From Paenibacillus xylanexedens (GTDB lineage Bacteria; Bacillota; Bacilli; Paenibacillales; Paenibacillaceae): a DNA stretch of 64,000 nucleotides. How positions within the stretch are numbered: the first letter of the stretch is position 1; every line of letters starts with the position of its first letter. The stretch is taken from assembly GCF_001908275.1 (NCBI RefSeq), contig NZ_CP018620.1, positions 3,844,001-3,908,000 of the forward strand. Reading direction: 5' to 3'. Shown piece by piece: positions 56,952 to 64,000 of the stretch. The position numbers and the translations under genes are program-made. Below the pieces are notes generated by a model. It saw only the letters and a list, made by a program, of their open reading frames with translations, made no database searches and was not told the DNA's origin.

Positions 56952-58469
56952 CTAGACATCAGCCTTATGCAGCGGCATCAAAATCATAAAGTCAGTTCCC
57001 AAACCTACCTGACTTTGTACGGTAATTTTCCCACCATGCGACTCCACAATCGAGCGGGTAATGGCGAGACCGAGACCTGCGCCACCTTGTTTGCGCGAAC
57101 GAGAACTGCTTGTACGGTAAAATCGCTCAAAGATATGCGGCAGATGTTCAGGTTCAATGCCTGTACCGTTATCCTTCACTGACAATTCAGCCTTATGGTG
57201 CGTGGCATATAATGTTATGGAGATGGCTCCATGCTCAGAATCGGTGTGCTGCACCGCATTATGGAACAGATTCAGCACAACCTGTTTCAGCTTGTAAGGG
57301 TCAGCCAGTACATACACTTCAGCCGTCAGGTCAAGGTGAATGGATCTTTGCTGAGCCATCATGGCGAGTTGTGGTTGCATTTCGAGCAGCAGACTGTCTA
57401 GCTGAATGACCTCCCGCTCCTGCTTTGGAGCCTGATCCAGTTTGGTTAGTAACAGCAAATCTTCAACCAGCTTGTTAATGCGTACGGATTCGCCGTGCAT
57501 ACTGTCCAGTGCTTTATACAATTGATCTTGATTGGTCGCTGCACCCCGCTGTAGAACTTCAATGAAGCCGTGAATGGAGGTGAGCGGGGTACGAAGCTCA
57601 TGGGAAGCATCAGACAAGAAACGCTGCATCTGCTCTTTCGATTCCCGCTCCGCTTCAAACGAGTTCTCCAGTCTTTCAAGCATACCATTGAATGAAACTG
57701 CGAGCTGATCCACTTCCTCTTGTCCCTGAACGACGGGAAGGCGTTCTGCGAGGCTGCCTGCGTCGATCTGCTGTACTTTATTCACCATATTGGACAGGGG
57801 AACCAGCGTCCGGCGTAATACCTTAGTGTATAGAACAAGACCGGCTACCATGGCCAACAGCGATAACATGAGGAAAATCAGAAGCTGTTTAATAATCAAG
57901 TCTCTAAGTGGCTTCGTAGCCGTTCCCATCTGGACCATCGGTAAACCGCGATTGCGTGGACCGGGTGAAGCGAATACAATCAATTGCTCATTCCCTTGGC
58001 TATCCGTGACAATCCGGTAGGGAATGTGTTTTTGTTCTTTCAACTCATCTGTTATGTCCTGATATTCAGCGGTTGATAGTTGAGGGGCTTTCAGACCATC
58101 TTCCCCAAAAACATCCTCGAACGTACCCTGGTTATCAAACAGAGCCAATGAACGGTCAGGAATAAACAGCACCCGATTACCAGACCCGTTTCCTGCCTGT
58201 CCACTAAAAGGATTGTTGGAAGAGCCGTTACGTGACTGAATTCCAAGCCAAACCGGGGGCATGGACATGAGCTGTTCTTCCATGGTTTTTGCCTGATTCC
58301 GGTAGAGAAAGCTTTCCATGATCCAGAATTGCAGGATACCGATTAACAATAACAGCCCAGCAAGCACGAACAGAGAACGTGAGAGCAATTGAGATCGTAA
58401 TGAACGAGGCCAGATCCATTGGTGCAGACGTCTTAAACGAAGTTTATTTTTCTTAGGCAGCGAGTTCAT
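56952..58469 (-). CDS. Sensor histidine kinase
   Basis: 505 residues. One N-terminal membrane segment (about 25-45), an extracytoplasmic sensor of about 140 residues containing a G/N/S-rich stretch, and a second segment near 190-215 lead to a HAMP domain. HisKA has the phospho-histidine in SDASHELRTPLTS; HATPase_c has the N-box NLFHNAVQH, DNGTGI and GAGLGLAI. It forms an operon with the response regulator, whose stop overlaps this start by one base. It is divergent from the glycosylation genes and may control them (inference). Confidence 0.9.
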   Translation of the reverse strand: MNSLPKKNKLRLRRLHQWIWPRSLRSQLLSRSLFVLAGLLLLIGILQFWIMESFLYRNQAKTMEEQLMSMPPVWLGIQSRNGSSNNPFSGQAGNGSGNRVLFIPDRSLALFDNQGTFEDVFGEDGLKAPQLSTAEYQDITDELKEQKHIPYRIVTDSQGNEQLIVFASPGPRNRGLPMVQMGTATKPLRDLIIKQLLIFLMLSLLAMVAGLVLYTKVLRRTLVPLSNMVNKVQQIDAGSLAERLPVVQGQEEVDQLAVSFNGMLERLENSFEAERESKEQMQRFLSDASHELRTPLTSIHGFIEVLQRGAATNQDQLYKALDSMHGESVRINKLVEDLLLLTKLDQAPKQEREVIQLDSLLLEMQPQLAMMAQQRSIHLDLTAEVYVLADPYKLKQVVLNLFHNAVQHTDSEHGAISITLYATHHKAELSVKDNGTGIEPEHLPHIFERFYRTSSSRSRKQGGAGLGLAITRSIVESHGGKITVQSQVGLGTDFMILMPLHKADV

Positions 58470-59152
58470 CAGAGATCCACCCTGTAACCGACACCCCGAA
58501 GCGTGCGAATGAGTTTATGCTCTTTATCCCCGAGTTTGTCGCGCAAGGAGCGAACGTATACCTCCACAATATTTTCTTCCCCGCCGAAATCATACCCCCA
58601 CACCCGGCTTAGAATGGTCGCTTTGCTCAGTACAATTCCATGATTAAGCACAATGAATTTTAACAGTTCGTATTCGGTAGGAGATAGCTCCAGGACCTGA
58701 TTCTGATAGGTGATTTCTTTGCGCTGATCATCAATTCGGAAGGGACCGTGGGTGACGGCTCCTATTAATAAAGGAAATTGATTCCGCAGTCTGGCCTGAA
58801 TCCGGGCGAGCAGCTCGTCAAAGGCAAAGGGTTTGATCATGTAATCGTCAGCACCTAGCCAAAGGCCCTTAACCCGATTCTCGACTTCATCCTTCGCTGT
58901 CAGCATAATTACGCCAACCTCGGCACCGTTCTTACGTAGACGCTCGACCACTTCGAATCCATCCATCTCTGGCATCATGACATCCAGAATAGCCATATGT
59001 GGCTTGAATTCAAGCGCCAACTCAAGCGCAGCCGCTCCATCTGGTGCCGTGCGCACATCGAAGCCTTCATTACTTAATCCAAGCTCCAGAAATTGCAAAA
59101 TATGCGGTTCATCATCAGCCAATAGTATTCTAATTCCGCTGCTAAGCTTCAT
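58469..59152 (-). CDS. OmpR/PhoB-family response regulator
   Basis: 227 residues. The receiver domain has the acidic pair in LLADDEPHI, the phospho-acceptor aspartate in ILDVMMPEMDG, the conserved threonine in MLTAKD and lysine in MIKPF. The C-terminal winged helix has ELSPTEYELLKFI and RGVGYRV. Gene order is regulator then kinase, overlapping TGATG. Targets likely include the divergent GT39 gene starting 204 bases away. Confidence 0.92.
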   Translation of the reverse strand: MKLSSGIRILLADDEPHILQFLELGLSNEGFDVRTAPDGAAALELALEFKPHMAILDVMMPEMDGFEVVERLRKNGAEVGVIMLTAKDEVENRVKGLWLGADDYMIKPFAFDELLARIQARLRNQFPLLIGAVTHGPFRIDDQRKEITYQNQVLELSPTEYELLKFIVLNHGIVLSKATILSRVWGYDFGGEENIVEVYVRSLRDKLGDKEHKLIRTLRGVGYRVDL

Positions 59153-59356
59153 AATCTGCGTTCTCTCCTTGCTTGATCCATCTAGACTTCTCCCTCACTT
59201 CGGAGAGACTGTATGTAGTATTATCGCTTGCCAAACTGAAATTTAGCTGAAAGGATTGTGAATTATCCTCAGACAACATTCAGCGGGCACTCATCCCAGT
59301 TTTATTTTGGCATGTCACAATACTAGACATGAAGAACTTTGAAGGAGTGATCAACA

Positions 59357-61549
59357 TTGAATAACACCAAAAGAAGGATGGATTTTGTCCTTCTGCCGAT
59401 TGTATTACTGGCGGCATTTCTGAATGGGTACGGTATCTGGAACGATCAATATGCCAATTCCTATTATACGACTGCCGTTGGGAGTATGCTCAGCAACTTC
59501 CATAACTTTTTCTATGCTTCACTAGACTCGGCAGGCTCGGTCACTGTAGATAAACCACCTGTTGTCTTCTGGATCCAGACGGCCTTTGCCTATGTCTTCG
59601 GATTGCACGGATGGAGTGTTATTTTGCCGCAGGTATTAGCGGGTATCGGTTCGGTGCTCCTGATCTATTTCATGGTGAAACCTACATATGGTCTTGCAGC
59701 AGCACGAATCTCGGCACTTGCGATGGCGACTGTGCCTGTTGTGGCGGCAGTCAGCCGGACCAACAATATTGACAGCATGCTGGTGTTTACACTACTGCTG
59801 GGTTCATGGTTTTTGTTCAAAGGCAGCAAACAAGGCAGTACTTGGCGCATTCTGGTTGCCTTTGGGTTAATAGGCGTAGCCTTTAATATGAAAATGCTTC
59901 AAGCCTACATGATTCTCCCGGCTTTTTACTTGTTTTATCTGCTTGCATTTCAGGCGAAATGGAGAAGGAAGATCATCCTGCTGATCGGCAGCACAGCAGT
60001 TCTGGCGGTGGTTTCCTTATCCTGGGCGGTCACTGTGGATTCTATCCCCGAAGACGAGCGGCCTTATATCGGCAGCAGTGAGACAAACTCGGTCATGGAA
60101 CTCGCCTTTGGATACAATGGACTGGCTCGCCTAACGGGTCAGCAGAATACTGCAGGTAACGCAGGTATGCCAAATGGTATGGGACAGGGAAATAATCGGG
60201 GCAATCGAGGAGACTTGTCTTCAGGCCCTAATCAGACAGATAGTGGTATTCCTGGTGCTGGGCAAGATGTCAATGCACCGGATAACGATAATATGAATGG
60301 TTCGAATGGCACAAACGCCATGGGTGACATGAATGGGTCGAATGGCAATTTCCCGAACGGGCAGATGCCGAATGATATGGAAATGCCAAACGGAAGAAAT
60401 TTCGGCGGAGGCATGGGCGGAATGTTTGGTACGGGGGAGAAAGGTCCTCTGCGTCTGTTCCAGACGGAACTGTCAGGTCAAGCTAGCTGGCTGTTGCCAG
60501 TTGTGCTGCTTGGATGCATTGCTATATTTGCAGGATTAAGACGGAGAAATATAACCAACAAGCACAAGGAGGCCTTGTTCTGGCTGGCATGGCTGCTTCC
60601 TGTTGCTGCTTTTTTCAGTGTGGCAGGTTTCTTCCATCAATATTATCTGATTATGCTTGCACCTCCAATAGCGGCGCTGACTGGTGCAGGATTTGTAGCG
60701 ATGTGGAAGTCATATCGTGATCGCGTTGGATGGCAGGCATGGTTGCTTCCGGTGTCCGTGCTGCTGACGACTCTGTTTGGCTGGTATATCATGCAGGTGT
60801 ATAACGAGACGATTGGTGCAGGCTGGTCCATTAGTGAATTGATCGCAGGCATTCTGGTTACGGTCATCCTAATCGTTATGCTTCATCGCACACATCAATG
60901 GAAACAGGGCTTCATTATCGCGGGATTCATGGTGATGCTGATCGGTCCAATCTACTGGGCATTCACCCCAATTACTTATGGCGGCAACAGCATGATCCCG
61001 GCAGCAGGGCCCACCGGTTCCAATGGTATGTTTGGTCGAGCAGGAATGGGCATGCCAATGGGTAACGGTGCAGGAGACACAGAAATGCCTACAATGGGTG
61101 GCCGTGGCGGAATGGGTAACCGTAACGAAGAAGTGGATACAGCCACACTGAATTATCTGAAAGAGCACAATACAGGCGAAACGTATCTCTTTGCCACTAC
61201 GGACTATAATCAGGCAGCACCTTATATCATTGATGAAAGAGCAGCGGTCATTACACTTGGAGGCTTCTCCGGCTCAGACCCGGTGTACACAACAGAGGAA
61301 CTTGAGCAACTCGTCAAGAGCGGGCAAGTGAAATACTTCATGGTTGGTGGCATGGGTGGCCGCGGAGGGAACTCGGATATTAGCGATTGGATCAAAGAGC
61401 ACGGAACCGAGATTCCAACGTCAGAGTGGAAGACAGGTACGGACAGCGGATCCATGGATAACGGTGACACGGAGAATGAAGCTGGACTTGGATTTGGATT
61501 CGGGTTCGGATTCGGCGGACAGTCCACCTTGTACGAAGTGAAATTATAA
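59357..61549 (+). CDS. GT39-type membrane glycosyltransferase with Gly/Asn/Met-rich loops
   Basis: 730 residues. The N-terminal half has about eight membrane helices and the ArnT/PMT-like first loop (NDQYANSYYTTAVGSML; VTVDKPP with the aspartate expected for catalysis). Residues about 260-360 are a low-complexity loop rich in Gly, Asn and Met. A second membrane block follows, with another Gly/Met-rich stretch near 555-595, then a soluble domain (LFATTDYNQAAPYIID) and a short G-F-G-F-G-F tail. Such enzymes move a sugar from undecaprenyl-phosphate to an acceptor outside the membrane. TTG start with AAGGAG. The following GtrB- and GtrA-like genes complete the pathway. Confidence 0.82.
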   Translation: MNNTKRRMDFVLLPIVLLAAFLNGYGIWNDQYANSYYTTAVGSMLSNFHNFFYASLDSAGSVTVDKPPVVFWIQTAFAYVFGLHGWSVILPQVLAGIGSVLLIYFMVKPTYGLAAARISALAMATVPVVAAVSRTNNIDSMLVFTLLLGSWFLFKGSKQGSTWRILVAFGLIGVAFNMKMLQAYMILPAFYLFYLLAFQAKWRRKIILLIGSTAVLAVVSLSWAVTVDSIPEDERPYIGSSETNSVMELAFGYNGLARLTGQQNTAGNAGMPNGMGQGNNRGNRGDLSSGPNQTDSGIPGAGQDVNAPDNDNMNGSNGTNAMGDMNGSNGNFPNGQMPNDMEMPNGRNFGGGMGGMFGTGEKGPLRLFQTELSGQASWLLPVVLLGCIAIFAGLRRRNITNKHKEALFWLAWLLPVAAFFSVAGFFHQYYLIMLAPPIAALTGAGFVAMWKSYRDRVGWQAWLLPVSVLLTTLFGWYIMQVYNETIGAGWSISELIAGILVTVILIVMLHRTHQWKQGFIIAGFMVMLIGPIYWAFTPITYGGNSMIPAAGPTGSNGMFGRAGMGMPMGNGAGDTEMPTMGGRGGMGNRNEEVDTATLNYLKEHNTGETYLFATTDYNQAAPYIIDERAAVITLGGFSGSDPVYTTEELEQLVKSGQVKYFMVGGMGGRGGNSDISDWIKEHGTEIPTSEWKTGTDSGSMDNGDTENEAGLGFGFGFGFGGQSTLYEVKL

Positions 61550-61600
61550 ACTGAAATGAAAATCTCGAACGAAATCTATGGGAAAAGGGAGGGGACAAAC

Positions 61601-62587
61601 ATGGCTCACGCGTACCGATACAGCATTATTATTCCCATGTATAACGAGGAAGCGGTGATCGAGGAGACTTATCGGCGTCTGAAGAAGGTCATGGGCAGCA
61701 CGGGAGAGAGCTATGAACTGTTGTTTGTCAATGATGGAAGCGTGGATCGAAGTGCACAGATGATCCGTGATTACGCCCGTTGGGACGAGAGTGTGAAGCT
61801 GATCGATTTTGCCCGTAACTTCGGACATCAGATTGCGATAACAGCGGGTATGGATTATGCAGTGGGGGATGCGGTGGTTATTATTGATGCGGATCTGCAG
61901 GACCCTCCCGAACTGATACTGGATATGATCGCCAAATGGAAAGAGGGTTACGAAGTCGTATATGCCCGTCGCACCAGAAGAAGCGGGGAAACTCGCTTCA
62001 AAAAATGGTCGGCAAGTCTGTTCTATCGTGTACTTCGTGCCTCAACGGATACGGATATCCCGGTAGACACCGGAGATTTTCGCCTGATTGACCGCAAAGT
62101 ATGTGATGAGATGAAACGTCTTCCGGAGAAAAATCGGTTTGTGCGCGGGTTGGTCAGTTGGGTCGGATTTCGTCAGACTGCGATTGAATATGAACGTGAT
62201 GAACGTCTCGCAGGCGAAACAAAATATCCGCTGAAACGCATGCTGAAGCTAAGCCTGGATGGCATTACTTCATTTTCGCATAAACCGCTCAAGCTCGCAG
62301 GTTATGTAGGTGCGATCCTGTCGGTTGGTGGATTCATCTATATGTTAACGGTTATTGTTTCGGCCATCTTTACGGATTCAACGATTAAGGGATGGCCATC
62401 CATTGTAAGTATCATGCTGATGTTTAACGGATTCATCCTGATCATGCTGGGCATTCTGGGCGAGTACGTGGGCCGCATCTATGATGAGACCAAGGCGCGT
62501 CCGCTATACATTGTGAGAGATGTGGTGCAGGCCGAGGGCCAGCAAGCAAAATCCCAATTGACAGTCCGAGTTGCTCATCATGACTAA
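61601..62587 (+). CDS. GtrB/DPM1-like family 2 glycosyltransferase
   Basis: A 328-residue protein. The GT2 domain starts YSIIIPMYNEEAVIEE, with VNDGSVD and DADLQDPPE as nucleotide-sugar and metal motifs. Two C-terminal membrane helices (about 235-300) follow. It makes undecaprenyl-phosphate-sugar from a UDP-sugar on the cytoplasmic side. ATG at 61601 is chosen for GGGAGGGG just upstream. GtrA overlaps its end, and GalU downstream supplies UDP-glucose. Confidence 0.88.
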   Translation: MAHAYRYSIIIPMYNEEAVIEETYRRLKKVMGSTGESYELLFVNDGSVDRSAQMIRDYARWDESVKLIDFARNFGHQIAITAGMDYAVGDAVVIIDADLQDPPELILDMIAKWKEGYEVVYARRTRRSGETRFKKWSASLFYRVLRASTDTDIPVDTGDFRLIDRKVCDEMKRLPEKNRFVRGLVSWVGFRQTAIEYERDERLAGETKYPLKRMLKLSLDGITSFSHKPLKLAGYVGAILSVGGFIYMLTVIVSAIFTDSTIKGWPSIVSIMLMFNGFILIMLGILGEYVGRIYDETKARPLYIVRDVVQAEGQQAKSQLTVRVAHHD

Positions 62588-62972
62588 GCGTCTGGTGACA
62601 CTCTTCAAGTTCGGTATTGTGGGTGTTGCGAATACGGCAGTGGATGCAGTGGTGTTTGCGTTGCTCGCAGTGGTCGGTGTGCCGGTTCTGATGGCTCAAG
62701 TGATCTCGTACAGCTGCGGCGTTGCGAACAGTTATTGGTTGAACGGCAGGTGGACTTTTCGAGATACGGCACGAGGAGGTGGCGATAGAACAAAACTTAT
62801 TCGTTTTCTAATCACCAATCTCATCGTTCTCGCGTTATCCGCCCTCATTCTGATGACATTACACGATGTGCTGGGTTGGAGTCTCGTGATGAGTAAGATC
62901 CTGGTGACCTTGATGGGGACGGTTCTGAACTATATGGCCAGCAGATATTGGGTGTTTCGTATCGCTACTTAG
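62580..62972 (+). CDS. GtrA-family membrane protein
   Basis: A 130-residue protein with four membrane helices: FGIVGVANTAVDAVVF, SYSCGVANSYWLNGRWTF, a third helix and the end YMASRYWVF, all typical of GtrA. It is the presumed flippase for the lipid-linked sugar made by the GtrB-like enzyme. ATG at 62580 overlaps the GtrB stop by eight bases; a TTG at 62571 is an alternative. Confidence 0.87.
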   Translation: MTKRLVTLFKFGIVGVANTAVDAVVFALLAVVGVPVLMAQVISYSCGVANSYWLNGRWTFRDTARGGGDRTKLIRFLITNLIVLALSALILMTLHDVLGWSLVMSKILVTLMGTVLNYMASRYWVFRIAT

Positions 62973-63029
62973 CTGCCCACAGCGTGCAATATTGGTTATA
63001 GGAAGCAAATGAAAGGAGTGTATGATGAA

Positions 63030-63902
63030 ATGCGAATAAAAAAAGCAGTTATTCCGGCAGCGGGTCTCGGAACCCGTTTTCTGCCAGCGACTAAAGCACA
63101 GCCTAAAGAGATGTTACCGATTGTAGACAAACCAGCTATCCAATACATTGTTGAAGAAGCAGTACAATCAGGCATTGAGAATATCCTCATTGTGACCGGA
63201 CGCAACAAAAAATCCATAGAGGACCATTTTGATAAATCGGTTGAACTTGAACACTCTTTGTATGCCAAGGGCAAACAGTCTTTACTGGAAGAGGTGCAGG
63301 CGATCAGCGAGATGGCAAATATTCATTTTATTCGTCAAAAAGAACCGCTGGGACTGGGGCATGCCATTGGGTGTGCACGGCAATTTGTAGGCGATGACGC
63401 CTTCGCTGTACTGCTCGGAGATGATATTATGGTGTCTGAACCGCCTGCACTTGCACAAATGGTCCATCTTTATGAAAAGACAGGCAACCAGATCATCGGT
63501 GTCCGTCAAGTAGACGCGGCAAATGTGAGCAAATATGGCATCATTGATTCGAATGGTGCAGAGGACCGGGTTCACCGAGTCACCAATCTGGTCGAAAAAC
63601 CATCCCTTGCAGAAGCACCATCCCGGACAGCCGTAATGGGACGATACATTCTGAAACCTTCCATCTTTCCTATTCTGGATCAGATCGAGAGAGGGGCTGG
63701 AGGGGAATATCAGTTAACGGATGCCTTGAAAGAAGTGAGTCAGGTGGAGGAACTGTTGGCCCTTGAACTGCAGGGGCGCCGCTACGATATTGGTGATCAA
63801 TTCGGATATATTCAGGCGATCTTGGAGATCGGACTAATGCGCAAGGAATTACAGCCCATGCTGACCCCTTATCTTCAGAAGCTTGCAACCCAGTGGGCCT
63901 AG
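63030..63902 (+). CDS. galU: UTP-glucose-1-phosphate uridylyltransferase
   Basis: A 290-residue protein of GalU/GtaB length. The nucleotide-binding AAGLGTRFLPATKAQPKEM is intact, followed by EAVQSGIENILIVTGR, GLGHAIGCAR, LLGDDI and VEKPSL. It makes UDP-glucose for the GtrB-like enzyme and for wall polymers. ATG at 63030 is chosen for AAAGGAGTG at 63012-63020; an ATG at 63009 precedes this site. Confidence 0.93.
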   Translation: MRIKKAVIPAAGLGTRFLPATKAQPKEMLPIVDKPAIQYIVEEAVQSGIENILIVTGRNKKSIEDHFDKSVELEHSLYAKGKQSLLEEVQAISEMANIHFIRQKEPLGLGHAIGCARQFVGDDAFAVLLGDDIMVSEPPALAQMVHLYEKTGNQIIGVRQVDAANVSKYGIIDSNGAEDRVHRVTNLVEKPSLAEAPSRTAVMGRYILKPSIFPILDQIERGAGGEYQLTDALKEVSQVEELLALELQGRRYDIGDQFGYIQAILEIGLMRKELQPMLTPYLQKLATQWA

Positions 63903-64000
63903 GGATTGATATGTAGCAGAGGTTTAGATCTGCTGTAGGACGGGGTCTCCACGTACCATGGTTCTGTCTAGACTCCAGCATTGTACATTGCTTCCTGTAA
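63903..64000. other. Window end, no gene recognised
   Basis: Short sequence with an AGCAGA/TCTGCT hairpin near 63916-63936 that lacks a U-tract. No supported gene begins here. Confidence 0.4.

Noticed and set aside
60120..61130. Gly/Asn/Met-rich DNA as a tandem-repeat or CRISPR-like array
   Set aside because: The unit is irregular, codons vary, and the frame is open within a membrane glycosyltransferase, so it is protein low complexity.
63670..63981. 103-codon minus-strand ORF at the window end
   Set aside because: It overlaps the conserved C-terminus of GalU and has proline/serine-rich nonsense-like composition.

Overview
The window looks like chromosome of a Paenibacillus-type Gram-positive bacterium. 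Supporting signs are strong AGGAGG ribosome-binding sites with frequent TTG and GTG starts, sigma-A promoters of the TTGACA-17-TATAAT kind, CcpA cre sites, LicT-type RNA antitermination, an SLH-anchored surface protein, GH5/GH35/GH1/GH32 glycosidases, RNase J, a BirA-boxed BioY and an OmpR/HisKA two-component pair. No rRNA, tRNA, CRISPR array or canonical IS transposase was seen. The genus call is inference from protein style, not from a search.

Layout. 1-1.6 kb: end of an MMPL exporter and a heme oxygenase gene broken by one missing base. 1.7-6.9 kb: a tight three-gene cassette made of a TerB_N/TerB_C protein, a BrxD-like (DUF2791) ATPase and an SF2 helicase. It is a strong candidate anti-phage or DNA-processing module and lies between two halves of a dispersed repeat. 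6.9-9.9 kb: a purine riboswitch with an unusual L2 loop ahead of an EamA transporter, then a cupredoxin and an SDR. 10-17.6 kb: a 2500-residue Ig/FN3/SLH surface protein behind a terminator hairpin. 17.7-25.7 kb: a TreR-like regulator, a DUF5107-TPR protein, a GH35 beta-galactosidase and a secreted GH5 mannanase. 25.8-29.2 kb: rhamnose catabolism. 29.4-31.0 kb: RNase J. 31.5-36.3 kb: sucrose regulator, hydrolase and PTS. 37.3-45.4 kb: secreted GH5 endoglucanase, a lactonase, and a beta-glucoside system (GH1, LicT-like antiterminator, BglP PTS) with three RAT/terminator switches. 45.4-47.3 kb: an ABC-F ribosome-protection gene with two leader peptides, frameshifted near its end. 47.5-50.8 kb: bioY divergent from a dedicated ECF energising module containing an ATPase-transmembrane fusion, around a BirA operator. 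50.9-56.7 kb: small accessory genes including a cytoplasmic subtilase. 57-63.9 kb: a two-component system divergent from a GT39/GtrB/GtrA/GalU glycosylation cluster.

A recurring feature is a family of roughly 150-230 bp inverted-repeat elements, with TATATAAGTTGAACTAA-like ends and an internally paired core. There are four full copies and three partial ones. They lie in leaders and gene ends: in the 5' UTRs of the sucrose genes, on both sides of the GH1 gene, at the end of the ABC-F gene and on both sides of the TerB cassette. They look like MITEs, structured RNA elements, or both.

Functionally most of the window is plant-polysaccharide and oligosaccharide use under catabolite control (mannan, beta-glucan, beta-galactoside, rhamnose, sucrose, beta-glucosides). 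Stress and defence genes (TerB cassette, ABC-F, subtilase) and cell-envelope genes (SLH protein, glycosylation cluster) are set among them.
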